Part shown: positions 25,867-34,696 of the stretch, one piece after another
Numbering within the stretch: position 1 is the first letter of the stretch
Layout: each line of letters starts with the position of its first letter
From: Trebonia sp963737285
GTDB lineage: Bacteria > Actinomycetota > Actinomycetes > Streptosporangiales > Streptosporangiaceae
DNA length: 64,000 nucleotides
Assembly (NCBI GenBank): GCA_963737285.1
Contig: CAVTRT010000003.1
Location: 186,001-250,000 of the forward strand
Reading direction: 5' to 3'
Notes under the pieces: generated by a model
The model's input: only the letters and a program-made list of their open reading frames with translations
What the model was told of the DNA's origin: nothing
Database searches by the model: none
Program-made: the position numbers and the translations under genes

Positions 25867-28800
25867 TTAGGCGATCACCATGATGAGGTCGCCGCCGTCC
25901 ACCTGGGCGATTCCGGCCAGTGCGATGCGGGTTACGGTGCCGGCGACCGGGGTCGTGATGGAGGCCTCCATCTTCATCGCCTCGATCTTGGCCACGACGT
26001 CCCCAGCTGCGACCTGGTCGCCGACCGCCACCACCGGGGTCACGCTGCCCCCGAACGGGGCGGCGACGTGTCCGGCGCTAGCCGGGTCGGCCTTCTCGGC
26101 CGCTGGTGCGGCGGCCTCGACCGAGCGGTCACGGGCGAGGATCGGGCGAAGCTGGCCGTTGATCGTGCACATGACGGTGCGGATGCCGCGCTCGTCCGGC
26201 TTACCAACCGATTGGAGGCCGAAGAGCAGCATCTTGCCCTCTTCGATAGTGACGCCGTGCTCCTCCCCAGGCTGGAGCCCGTAGAGATACTCGGCGGTGC
26301 CGAGCACTGACAAGTCCCCGTATGTCGCGCGCGACTCCTCGAATTCCCGTGTCGGGCCTGGGAAGAGGAGCCGGTCGAGGGTACGGCGGCGGTCCGTGCG
26401 CAGGCCTTCCTCCTGGGGGCCGGTGAGCTCAGTGTCGAGCATGCGGGCCGTGCGGCCGGCGAGGGCCTTGGTGCGGAACGGCTCGGGCCAGCCGCCGGGC
26501 GGGTTGCCGAGCTCTCCAGACAGGAAGCCGATGACGGAGTCGGGGATGTCGTACTTGCCAGGGTTGTCGGCGAAGTCGTGCGGGTCCGCACCAACGGCGA
26601 CCAGGTGCAGCGCGAGGTCACCCACAACCTTGCTGCTCGGGGTCACCTTGACGATGTTTCCGAGGATGTCGTTGGCGGCGGCGTACATGTCCTCGATCTG
26701 CTCAAACTTTTCGCCGAGGCCGAGGGCGATCGCCTGCTGGCGCAAGTTGGAGAGCTGGCCGCCGGGGATCTCGTGGCGGTAGACACGGCCGGTCGGCGCG
26801 GGCAGGCCCGACTCGAACGGCGCGTAGAGGCGGCGCACGGCCTCCCAGTAGGGCTCGAGGTCGCACACGGCCCGCAGCGACAGGCCTGTCTCGCGCGGCG
26901 AGTAATCGGTGGCCGCCACGAGGGACGACAGCGACGGCTGGCTGGTGGTGCCAGACATGGCCGCGTTGGCGGCATCGACCGCGTCGACCCCGGCGTCAAT
27001 GGCGGTGAGCAAGGTCGCGAGCTGGCCGCCGGGGGTGTCGTGCGTGTGCAGGTGGACCGGCAAGTCAAACCGCTCGCGCAGCGCCGTGACGAGCGTCCTG
27101 GCTGCCGGCGCGCGCAGGAGGCCTGCCATGTCCTTGATCGCCAGGACGTGCGCGCCCGCCTGGGCGATCTGCTCGGCGAGGCGTAGGTAGTAGTCGAGGG
27201 TGTACAGCCTTTCACCCGGGTCCGACAAGTCGCCTGTATAGCAGAGTGCGACCTCGGCGATGGCCGTCCCCGTAGCGCGGACGGCGTCGATGGCTGGCCG
27301 CATCTGGCGGACGTCGTTGAGGGCGTCGAAAATACGAAAGATGTCGATGCCAGTCGCCGCCGCCTCCTGGACGAACGCTTCCGTCACCGCGGTCGGATAG
27401 GGGGTGTATCCGACCGTGTTGCGGCCGCGTAGCAGCATTTGCAGGCAGATGTTCGGGACGGCTGCGCGGAGGTCGGCAAGGCGTTGCCATGGGTCCTCCG
27501 CGAGAAAGCGAAGCGCCACGTCGTATGTCGCGCCGCCCCATGCCTCGAGCGACAGCAGTTCGGGCGTGGTCCTGGCGATGTGACCGGAGACGTTCAGGAG
27601 GTCGCAGGTACGCACCCGGGTCGCGAGAAGCGACTGGTGGGCGTCACGGAAGGTCGTGTCCGTGACGGCAACTTTCGGCTGGGCGCGTAGCTGGCGCGCG
27701 AATTCGGCAGGCCCGAGCTCTAGCAGGCGCTGACGTGATCCGGCGGGGGGCGCCTGGTTCAGGTCCACTCGCGGGAGCTTGCTGACGGGGTCGATGCTGA
27801 CGGGGCGGGCACCGTGCGGCTGGTTGATGGTCACGTCGGCCAGGTAGTTGAGCAGCTTCGTGCCGCGGTCAGCAGACGAGCGGGCCGTGAGCAATTGCGG
27901 GTGAGTCTCGATAAAGCTTGTGGTGAGCCGTCCCGCGCGGAAGTCGGGATCATCGAGGACGGCCTGCAGGAACGGGATGTTCGTCGCCACGCCGCGGATG
28001 CGGAACTCGGCCACGGCGCGGCGGGCACGGTCGATGGCCGCCTCGAATGTCCGGCCGCGGCAGGTTAGCTTCGCCAGCATCGAGTCGAAGTGCGCCGACA
28101 CCTCGGCGCCGGTGTACGTCGTGCCGCCGTCCAGGCGGACGCCCGCGCCGCCCGGCGACCGGTACGTAGTGATGATGCCGGTGTCGGGACGGAAGCCGTT
28201 GGCTGGATCCTCGGTTGTGATCCGGCACTGCAGCGCGGCACCGCGGATCCGGACGCTGGCTTGCGACAGGCCGAGGTCGGCGAGCGTCTCGCCAGCCGCG
28301 ATACGCAGCTGTGCCTGCACTAGGTCGACGTCGGTGATCTCCTCGGTTACGGTGTGCTCGACCTGGATGCGCGGGTTCATCTCGATGAAGACGTAGCTGC
28401 CCGAAGGGTCGAGGAGGAACTCGACCGTGCCCGCATTGGTGTACCCGATCTCCGTGGCGAACCGCACCGCGTCAGCGCACATCCGCGCCCGCAGGTCCTC
28501 ATCGAGATGCGGCGCGGGCGCGATCTCGACGACCTTCTGGTGGCGCCGCTGCACCGAGCAGTCGCGCTCGTACAGGTGGATGACGCCGCCGTCGGCGTCG
28601 GCGAGGATCTGCACCTCGATATGGCGGGGCTTGACCACGGCCTGCTCGATGAAGACAGTCGGGTCTCCGAACGCGCCCTCCGCCTCGCGCATGCAGGTCT
28701 CGATTGCCTCACGCAGGCCGCCTGGCTCCTCGACCCGACGCATGCCGCTGCCGCCACCCCCGGCTACCGCCTTCACGAAGACTGGGAAGGGGAGGGTGAG

Positions 28801-29244
28801 GGCTTCCTCGATGAGCGCGGCGATGTCGCTGCCTGGGGCGACGCTGTTCAGGGTCGGGACGCCCGTGGCCCTGGCGGCGGCGATCGCGCGAGCCTTGTTG
28901 CCGGTCAGCGTGAGCACGTCGGCGCCTGGCCCGACGAACGTGATGCCCGCATTCGCGCAGGCCTCGGCGAGGGCAGGGTTCTCCGACAGGAAGCCGTAGC
29001 CGGGGTAGACGGCGTCGGCGCCGGCCCGCACCGCGGTCTCGACGATCAGCCTAGGGTCAAGGTAGGCCCGGACCGGGTGTCCCGGCTCGCCGATCTGGTA
29101 CGCCTCGTCCGCCTTGAGCCGGTGCTCGGAATTGCGGTCCTCGTAGGGGAACACCGCCACCGTCTGGATGCCGAGCTCGTAGGCGGCGCGGAAGGCACGG
29201 ATCGCGATCTCACCACGGTTGGCCACGAGAATCTTTGAGAACAC
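25867..29244 (-). CDS. pyc: Pyruvate carboxylase
   Basis: A single-chain 1,125-residue enzyme that makes oxaloacetate from pyruvate, bicarbonate and ATP, refilling the TCA cycle. The domains are in standard order. The biotin carboxylase is residues ~1-450 (ILVANRGEIAIRAFRAAYE, AVAGGGGSGMRRV, EMNPRIQVEHTVTEEITDVD). The carboxyltransferase is ~515-800 (TDTTFRDAHQSLLATRVR with metal-binding Asp, HTHDTPGG). A PYC tetramerisation segment follows, then the biotin carrier at the C-terminus with the lysine in EAMKMEA. The GTG at 29244 fits the family start; the open frame upstream to 29589 has no homology. It stands alone. Confidence 0.95.
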   Translation of the reverse strand: MFSKILVANRGEIAIRAFRAAYELGIQTVAVFPYEDRNSEHRLKADEAYQIGEPGHPVRAYLDPRLIVETAVRAGADAVYPGYGFLSENPALAEACANAGITFVGPGADVLTLTGNKARAIAAARATGVPTLNSVAPGSDIAALIEEALTLPFPVFVKAVAGGGGSGMRRVEEPGGLREAIETCMREAEGAFGDPTVFIEQAVVKPRHIEVQILADADGGVIHLYERDCSVQRRHQKVVEIAPAPHLDEDLRARMCADAVRFATEIGYTNAGTVEFLLDPSGSYVFIEMNPRIQVEHTVTEEITDVDLVQAQLRIAAGETLADLGLSQASVRIRGAALQCRITTEDPANGFRPDTGIITTYRSPGGAGVRLDGGTTYTGAEVSAHFDSMLAKLTCRGRTFEAAIDRARRAVAEFRIRGVATNIPFLQAVLDDPDFRAGRLTTSFIETHPQLLTARSSADRGTKLLNYLADVTINQPHGARPVSIDPVSKLPRVDLNQAPPAGSRQRLLELGPAEFARQLRAQPKVAVTDTTFRDAHQSLLATRVRTCDLLNVSGHIARTTPELLSLEAWGGATYDVALRFLAEDPWQRLADLRAAVPNICLQMLLRGRNTVGYTPYPTAVTEAFVQEAAATGIDIFRIFDALNDVRQMRPAIDAVRATGTAIAEVALCYTGDLSDPGERLYTLDYYLRLAEQIAQAGAHVLAIKDMAGLLRAPAARTLVTALRERFDLPVHLHTHDTPGGQLATLLTAIDAGVDAVDAANAAMSGTTSQPSLSSLVAATDYSPRETGLSLRAVCDLEPYWEAVRRLYAPFESGLPAPTGRVYRHEIPGGQLSNLRQQAIALGLGEKFEQIEDMYAAANDILGNIVKVTPSSKVVGDLALHLVAVGADPHDFADNPGKYDIPDSVIGFLSGELGNPPGGWPEPFRTKALAGRTARMLDTELTGPQEEGLRTDRRRTLDRLLFPGPTREFEESRATYGDLSVLGTAEYLYGLQPGEEHGVTIEEGKMLLFGLQSVGKPDERGIRTVMCTINGQLRPILARDRSVEAAAPAAEKADPASAGHVAAPFGGSVTPVVAVGDQVAAGDVVAKIEAMKMEASITTPVAGTVTRIALAGIAQVDGGDLIMVIA

Positions 29245-29606
29245 GGAGGGCAGTTTGCCATGATGAAGGGCCTGGCAAACGAGGGTGCATGCGGAAATAA
29301 GTGCTGTTTTTGACGAAATGTGCAGTCCTGTGAAACTGAGCGTCGCGGGTCCCGCGGTGACCACCTCGATGTAGGCGGGCAAGCCAGTCGTGCTATACCC
29401 ACCGTCAGGACCATTGAGCTTTGCGTAACGTCGCTTGGTGTGGGGTGCCCTGCGCCATCGCGCAAACCACCGGTGATTGCGCAATGACGCGGCGCGTACG
29501 TCGTCTTGTCCGGGCGCGACCTGGTGCGCGGTGGTGAGGCAGTAACCACCAGTGTCCGGGGCAATGCGGTCAGCGGCCGCGGCAGCCATCGGACTGGGCG
29601 GAATGG
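29245..29606. other. Intergenic region upstream of pyc
   Basis: About 360 bp precede the pyc start. The only open frame is a continuation of the pyc frame without homology. The stretch is moderately AT-rich near 29290-29330, where the pyc promoter probably lies. I see no repeat, riboswitch or small gene with an SD here. Confidence 0.4.
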
Positions 29607-29684
29607 TCAGCCGCGTGGCCGCCCGATCGGCCTGGTCCCAATGACGACGACGGCGTACTTATTGTCCGGCCTGAATTCGCTCAT
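29607..29684 (-). CDS. 25-codon ORF with a strong ribosome-binding site
   Basis: ATG at 29684 is preceded by AAGAGGAG at a nine-base spacing, one of the best SD sequences in the window, and the surrounding DNA upstream is AT-rich like a promoter. The peptide begins MSEFRPDNKYAVVVIG and ends in a basic Gly/Pro/Arg stretch before a TGA. The VVVIG segment looks like the first strand of a Rossmann fold, but the next residues do not follow GxGxxG. It could be a real small protein, a leader peptide or the stub of a lost oxidoreductase. Confidence 0.4.
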   Translation of the reverse strand: MSEFRPDNKYAVVVIGTRPIGRPRG

Positions 29685-29856
29685 TACTATTTCTCCTCTT
29701 TGTGATGTCACGACTAGGAATTGCGATGTTATGGGCAGTGGCGCAGGGCCGGGACCAGCCACTTGAGTCCGCGAAACTAGCTGTGTTGATGATGCGCGGC
29801 TTCCCCATGGCAATTTATGCTGGCCGTACAAAGCATTGGCATCCCGGGAGGAATGG

Positions 29857-30444
29857 ATGAGCAGTTTGTCCTCGCAGCCATGGCTGCATCAGCGTGGCCG
29901 TCAGGTGCAGGAGTTCGGGACGGTACGGCAGTTTCCGCTGGGGCTTGGGTTCGAGGCGCGGATGGATTCGTGCCAGCGCCTGAACCACCTGCTGGCCGAC
30001 ACCCAGATCCTGTACGCGCTGTACAAGAAGCACCACTGGCTCATGCGGGGGGCGACGTTCTACCAGCTGCACCTGCTCCTGGACAAGCACGCTGGCGAGC
30101 AGGTGGCCCTAGTCGACATGATCGCCGAGCGCGTGCAGACCCTCGGCGGGGTCGCGGTGGGTGATCCCCGGCACGTCGCAGAGATCACCTGCGTGCCCCG
30201 GCCGCCGGACGGCGCCGAGGAGGTCCCCGAGATGCTCTCGCGGCTGCTGGAGGCGCACGAGAAGATCCTCATTCATGCCCATGAGGACGCCGGCCGCGCC
30301 ACGGAGTTCGGTGACGACGGGACCAACGACCTGCTCGTCTCCGACATCATCCGCACCAGCGAGCTGCAGGCATGGTTCCTCGCCGAGCACCTAGTCGACA
30401 CCCCGCTCGTGCGGGTTGTCGGCCAGCGATCGGCTGCCGGCTGA
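29857..30444 (+). CDS. dps: Dps-family ferritin-like protein
   Basis: A 195-residue member of the Dps/bacterioferritin-comigratory group. The ferroxidase pattern is complete: ILYALYKKHHWLMRGATF, then LHLLLDKHAGEQVALVDMIA with the paired His and Asp/Glu ligands, and VQTLGG. Dps dodecamers oxidise and store iron and protect DNA during starvation or peroxide stress. ATG 29857 is preceded by GGGAGGAA; an in-frame start at 29836 is less well placed. The ~25-residue N-terminal extension has few lysines. A strong hairpin follows the gene. Confidence 0.9.
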   Translation: MSSLSSQPWLHQRGRQVQEFGTVRQFPLGLGFEARMDSCQRLNHLLADTQILYALYKKHHWLMRGATFYQLHLLLDKHAGEQVALVDMIAERVQTLGGVAVGDPRHVAEITCVPRPPDGAEEVPEMLSRLLEAHEKILIHAHEDAGRATEFGDDGTNDLLVSDIIRTSELQAWFLAEHLVDTPLVRVVGQRSAAG

Positions 30445-30484
30445 GACAGCATGCGCGGCGATGTAACGAGGGGCTGCCTTTGGT

Positions 30485-30514
30485 GGGGTGCGGCGGTTCT
30501 TGGCGCCGCACCCC
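30485..30514. terminator. Hairpin terminator after dps
   Basis: An 11-bp perfect inverted repeat, GGGGTGCGGCG and CGCCGCACCCC, with an 8-nt loop, 40 bp after the dps stop. Confidence 0.7.
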
Positions 30515-30587
30515 ATGATGCGCGGCAAGCCAAGGTTCGGCCAGCGTCGCCTCGGCCGCCCTTCATTCACGCGGTACCTTCGAGGGC

Positions 30588-31406
30588 ATGACGACCCAGA
30601 TGGACAAGGCAGCCTTGTTTCTCGACCTGCACCGTCCAGGGGAGCCGCTGCTGCTGCCGAACCCCTGGGACCACGGAAGCGCGAGGCTGCTCGCGTCCCT
30701 GGGGTTCCGGGCGCTTGCGACCACGAGTTCGGGGTGCGCGGCGGCGCTAGGCCGACTCGACGGGTCGGTCAGCCGCGACGAGGCCGTGGCGCATGCGGCC
30801 GCCATTGTCGCGGCCATCGACTTGCCGGTCTCCGCTGACCTGGAGAACTGCTTCGCCGACGATCCGGATGGGGTTGCGCGGACCGTCTCCCTTGCCGCGC
30901 GGACCGGGCTGGCGGGCTGCTCGGTGGAGGATTTCACCGGTCGCGACGACGAGCCGATCTATCCCGTCGGGCAGGCGGCTGAGCGGGTCGCGGCTGCCGT
31001 GCGGGCCGCGCACTCGGGGGCCGCGCGCCTCGTGCTGACGGCCAGGGCCGAGAACTACCTGCACGGGCGTCCGGACCTCACCGACACGATCGCCCGGCTG
31101 CAGGCTTACCAGGAAGCGGGCGCGGATGTGCTGTATGCCCCTGGCCTGACTAGCCTGGCGGACATCAGGCAGCTGGTGCGGGCCGTTGACCGCCCGGTGA
31201 ACGTACTGGCTATCTCCGGCGCACCGTCGGTCGCTGAGCTCGCTGAGGCCGGCGTGAGCCGGGTCTCCGTGGGAGGCGCCTTCGCGTTCGCCGCCTATGG
31301 CGCACTGGTCGACGCGGCGGCCGAGTTCCGCGATGAGGGTACTTACGGCTACCTCGCCAGGAGCGCGGCAGGCAGGCGTGCCGTCGGGCGTGCCATGCCT
31401 AAGTAG
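30588..31406 (+). CDS. Isocitrate lyase / PEP mutase family enzyme
   Basis: A 272-residue TIM-barrel enzyme of the PEP mutase/2-methylisocitrate lyase superfamily. Key elements are LLPNPWDHGSARLLASLGF, LPVSADLENCF with the Mg2+-binding Asp, GCSVEDFTG and the later ARAENYL. The superfamily cuts or forms C-C or C-P bonds next to a carboxylate. The usual KKCGH-type active-site Cys motif of isocitrate lyases is absent, so this belongs to the general ICL/PEPM subgroup with unknown substrate (oxaloacetate hydrolase or carboxyPEP mutase relatives are alternatives). The ATG at 30588 follows a GAGGGC stretch. Confidence 0.88.
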   Translation: MTTQMDKAALFLDLHRPGEPLLLPNPWDHGSARLLASLGFRALATTSSGCAAALGRLDGSVSRDEAVAHAAAIVAAIDLPVSADLENCFADDPDGVARTVSLAARTGLAGCSVEDFTGRDDEPIYPVGQAAERVAAAVRAAHSGAARLVLTARAENYLHGRPDLTDTIARLQAYQEAGADVLYAPGLTSLADIRQLVRAVDRPVNVLAISGAPSVAELAEAGVSRVSVGGAFAFAAYGALVDAAAEFRDEGTYGYLARSAAGRRAVGRAMPK

Positions 31407-31548
31407 GGGCGACGCTGGGCGCATAGCGCCGGCGACGCGCAGGTCATCCGGTGCCGATGGTCGCCGCGGCCAAGCTTGGCTGCCAGGCGCGGCGGCCATT
31501 CTGCTGGCCTGTGACCCGGCGGGTGGGTGGTCTGGGAAGATCTTCCCT

Positions 31549-32655
31549 ATGGTGGTCCCTCTCGCTGCCCGGTGCGTCGCGGCGGTCCTTGGTGCGGTGG
31601 TCGTAGTGGCGGCGTGGGCCAGCGTCATCGGGACGCTGATCGTGCCCCGGCCGGTGGGCAACTGGCTGACCCGCTGGGTGGACCGGGTGGTGCTGGCCGT
31701 CTACTGGCTGGTGACCCGGAACGTCAAGGACATCCACCGCAGGGACCGGATGCTGGCCACTCAGGCAGCGGCGATCCTGCTCACCCAGCTTGTAGCCTGG
31801 CTGCTGACCGTCCTGGCCGGCTTCACGCTGCTGCTGTGGCCGTTTGCCCACGCCGGGATTGTGTCGGCGCTCGGCGACGCCGGGTCCTCGCTGTTCACCC
31901 TCGGATACGACGAGCCGGGCGGATCGTGGCCCGCCGTGGTCGTCTTCATCGCCGCCGCCACCGGTCTGGTGATCGTCGCGCTGCAGGTCGGCTACCTACC
32001 CACGCTGTATGGGGCCTTCAACCGGCGAGAGACCGAGGTCGCGTTGCTCAACGGGCGCACCGGGGTGCCCAGCTGGGGACCGGAGCTCCTGGCCCGCACC
32101 CATTACGCGCTCGGCTCGGGAACATCGACGGTCAACACCCTCCCCGGCCTATACAGCAGGTGGGAGCGCTGGGCGGCGGACGTGGCCGAGAGCCACACCA
32201 CCTACCTGCCGCTGGTCCGGTTCCGCTCACCGCGCCCGCTGTCGTCCTGGGTGCTCGCGCTGCTGGCCGTCATGGACTCCGCGGCGTTGTACCTGGCGCT
32301 GTCGCCGGGCGCTGCGCCCACCGTCCCGGCCCGGCTGTGCCTGCGTGGCGGGTTCGAGTGCCTGAGGCGGGTCGCCGGGGCGATGGGCTGCGAAGTGCCT
32401 GACAAGCCAGACCCGGCCGACGGGATCTCCCTCACCTACCCGGAGTTCCTTGGCGCGGTGCACCGGATGTGCGAGGTCGGCTTCAGCATCGAGCGCGATC
32501 CCGCCGACGCATGGCCGGACTTTGTCGGCTGGCGGGTCAACTACGAGCAGGCCGCCTACGCGATCGCCTACGCCATTGACGCGCCACCTGCCCTGTGGTC
32601 CGGCCCGCGCCGCCGCCCGTCGGCGCCCATCTCGCCAGACCGACCGCCCGCCTAG
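31549..32655 (+). CDS. Integral membrane protein, possibly ion-channel-like
   Basis: A 368-residue protein with an N-terminal TM, a cytoplasmic segment, two or three further helices, and then a soluble C-terminal domain (after about residue 260) with a closing Pro/Arg tail. Between two helices it has the pore-like stretch GSSLFTLGYDEPG, reminiscent of potassium-channel selectivity loops (T-x-G-Y-G), although the last Gly is Asp. I do not recognise a defined family. ATG 31549 places the start just before the first TM; the open frame from 31297 overlaps the preceding gene. Confidence 0.6.
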   Translation: MVVPLAARCVAAVLGAVVVVAAWASVIGTLIVPRPVGNWLTRWVDRVVLAVYWLVTRNVKDIHRRDRMLATQAAAILLTQLVAWLLTVLAGFTLLLWPFAHAGIVSALGDAGSSLFTLGYDEPGGSWPAVVVFIAAATGLVIVALQVGYLPTLYGAFNRRETEVALLNGRTGVPSWGPELLARTHYALGSGTSTVNTLPGLYSRWERWAADVAESHTTYLPLVRFRSPRPLSSWVLALLAVMDSAALYLALSPGAAPTVPARLCLRGGFECLRRVAGAMGCEVPDKPDPADGISLTYPEFLGAVHRMCEVGFSIERDPADAWPDFVGWRVNYEQAAYAIAYAIDAPPALWSGPRRRPSAPISPDRPPA

Positions 32656-32719
32656 GCGCGACAAGGCGTGCCGCCAACACCTCGGTCCCTAAGCCCGCTG
32701 CGTGCTCCATGATAGGAGC

Positions 32720-33274
32720 ATGCGGGTTGTCGGTCTGGTCGTCACGGTGTGCTGGGTCGCGTTCTGGATCTTCTGGCTGGTGGCCGCGGCGAGCGCCAAG
32801 GCCTCGCGGGGGAGGCCGGGCTGGGGCAGGTTCGCGGGCGCGCGAGTCGCGCTCCTCATCGTGATCGTCTTCCTGGGGCGCGACCTGGGCTTCCGCTCGC
32901 ACCCGGCGGCGACCGGTCCAGTCCTGACGGGCATCGGCCTAGCGCTGCTCGCGGCCGGCTTGGCGCTCGCCATCTGGGCGCGCCTGTACATCGGCCGGAA
33001 CTGGGGCATGCCGATGACCCGGAGGCAAGAGCCGGACCTGGTGACCACCGGCCCGTACCGCAAGGTCCGCCATCCCATCTACAGCGGTATGATCGTCGCC
33101 CTGATTGGCACCGCGCTGGCGACCACCCTGTACGGCCTGATCGCGGTGGTGGTCCTCACCGGCTACTTCATCTATAGCGCGACCCGGGAGGAGGCCTTCC
33201 TGGTGCAGGAGTTCCCGGACGCCTACCCCGGCTACAAGCATTCCACCAAGATGCTGATCCCTTTCCTTTTCTGA
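32720..33274 (+). CDS. Isoprenylcysteine/phospholipid methyltransferase family membrane protein
   Basis: A 184-residue membrane protein with four to five helices and the ICMT/PEMT C-terminal signature: LVTTGPYRKVRHPIYSGM, then a helix, then REEAFLVQEFPDAYPGYK. The paired motif G-P-Y-x-x-x-R-H-P and the E-E pair bind SAM in the family. Substrates range from prenylated cysteine to phosphatidylethanolamine; the bacterial ones are mostly uncharacterised. ATG 32720 is very close to AGGAG, so GTG 32702 is an alternative start. Confidence 0.85.
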   Translation: MRVVGLVVTVCWVAFWIFWLVAAASAKASRGRPGWGRFAGARVALLIVIVFLGRDLGFRSHPAATGPVLTGIGLALLAAGLALAIWARLYIGRNWGMPMTRRQEPDLVTTGPYRKVRHPIYSGMIVALIGTALATTLYGLIAVVVLTGYFIYSATREEAFLVQEFPDAYPGYKHSTKMLIPFLF

Positions 33275-33314
33275 ACCCCGGGTGCCCAACTGCCTGCGGG
33301 GAAGCGTGGCGCGG

Positions 33315-34314
33315 CTAGCCGTTGCGAGGCCCGTGGCCGCCTGGCAGGCTGCCATGGTGCTCGAAGGCGGGTTCGCGCGGCACCGCCTGCGGCTGCGGCA
33401 CCGCCTGCGACTGCTGCGTGTCCTTGCCGGAAGCCACGAGGAACCAGATACTCGCCACGACGATAACGATGAGTACCGCGGCGACGGCCTCGTGCCCCAG
33501 GCCCAGGCCGCTTGCGGACTTCGGCTGGCCGAAGAAGTCGGCGAACGAGGCCCCGATCGGCCGGGTGAGGATGTAGGCGACCCAGAATGTCGCCACCGAG
33601 TTCGCGCCCAGCTTCCAGGCGATCAGCGGGACTGCGATCACGCCAAGGAACATCAGGGCCGACGTCAGGTAGCCCAGGTGCAGTGGCGTCGCCGTCAGGT
33701 CGCCAACAGCCGTGCCGAGAGCGAAGGTGAAGATGACCGTGGCCCAGTAGAAGACTTCGCGCCGCGGGGCGTTGATCGTGTGAATGTCCAGCGTCCGCTC
33801 GGTGGCGTACCAGGTGACGAGCGTGATTACCAGCAAGATCGCGAACAGCGCGGTGGAGTCCGCGTACGGGACGTGGAACTGAATGTGCAGCCCGTCAGCG
33901 CACATCGTGCCGAACACCGCGACCATTGATACGGCGAACCAGTACAGCCCCGTGTGGTACCGGCGAGCGCCGAAACTGCGCGACCATCGCGATGACCCAG
34001 ATGGCGAACCCGATGAAGACGGCGAGGAACTGGTTGAGGTCCGCCGCCATGGTGTCGGAGACCGCCTCGCCCATCGCGGTTGTCAGTAGCTTGACAATCC
34101 AGAAGTAGATGGTGATCTGCGGGACCTTCAGCGCCCCGGCGCGCAGTGCCTGCTGGTAATGCGGTGCCTGCTGGTAATGCGGTGCCTGCTGGTAATGCGG
34201 TGCCTGCTGGTAATGCGGTGCCTGCTGGTAATGCGGTGCCTGCTGGTAATGCGGTGCCTGCTGGTAACGCGGTGCACCCTGGTCGTCCGGCGCGTGCCGG
34301 CTATGCCGTCCCAA
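33315..34314 (-). pseudogene. DUF347/COG4705 repeat membrane protein, frameshifted, with N-terminal hexapeptide array
   Basis: Eight or so membrane helices in two frames. The N-terminal frame begins with a basic start, then six copies of PHYQQA plus one PRYQQA, then VPQITIYFWIVKLLTTAMGE and NQFLAVFIGFAIWVIAMVAQFR. There, near 33970, one extra C shifts the frame. Removing it gives ARRYHTGLYWFAVSMVAVFG, the expected continuation, into VTWYATERTLDIHTI and VAYILTRPIGASFADFFGQP. Joined length is about 330 residues. The family (repeats of unknown function in membrane-anchored proteins) has no assigned role. The proline/Tyr/Gln array would lie on the cytoplasmic N-terminus. Confidence 0.75.
34147..34275. 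repeat. 18-bp tandem repeat, seven copies
   Basis: The unit CTGCTGGTAATGCGGTGC is repeated six times without change from about 34150, with a seventh copy differing by one base (TAACGC). On the minus strand it encodes P-H-Y-Q-Q-A in the N-terminus of the DUF347 protein. Perfect identity among copies implies recent expansion. Confidence 0.9.
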
Positions 34315-34315
34315 C

Positions 34316-34669
34316 TTACGGCTTCCTCGCGACCCCGCCCCACATGGCGGTGGGCAGGCTGCTACGGTCTAGGTCGGATTCCAGTCGCCAGTCCTGAACC
34401 GGGACGACGCCGGGGTCGATCAGGTCGAGGCCATCGAAGAAGGAGGTCACCTCGGCGCTGCCCTCGGTGGCCATGTAGCGGACGGCGCGGCCGCGGAAGC
34501 GGCGGTTGGCCCGGACACCAGGGACGATCGTTGGCGTGGCGGCAAGGGCGAGCTCAGCCGCCTTGCGGTCGGCCTCGAAGTTGTCCTTGCCGCCCAGCCA
34601 GTAGTCGTAGATACGGGCGATGTGCGGGGTACCGGTATCGAGTCTGGGCAATTCGTCTGATTCGGGCAC
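34316..34669 (-). pseudogene. DUF574-type SAM methyltransferase with an internal deletion
   Basis: The N-terminal ~70 residues match the start of the actinomycete DUF574 methyltransferase family (R-L-D-T-G-TPHIARIYDYWLGGKDNFEADR, then VRANRRFRGRAVRYMA). The last ~45 match its end (EVTSFFDGLDLIDPGVVPVQ, then AMWGGVARKP). The middle ~140 residues, including the SAM-binding G-T-G-L-P motif, are missing, and the two parts are joined in frame at about MATEG/SAEV. At 117 residues against a normal ~265 it cannot be an active methyltransferase. Confidence 0.75.
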
Positions 34670-34696
34670 CGTCGAATCGTATAGCAGTGGCCCCGC

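Noticed and set aside
34147..34275. CRISPR-like array (regular repeats)
   Set aside because: Repeats are directly adjacent with no unique spacers and encode an in-frame hexapeptide; it is a simple tandem repeat.
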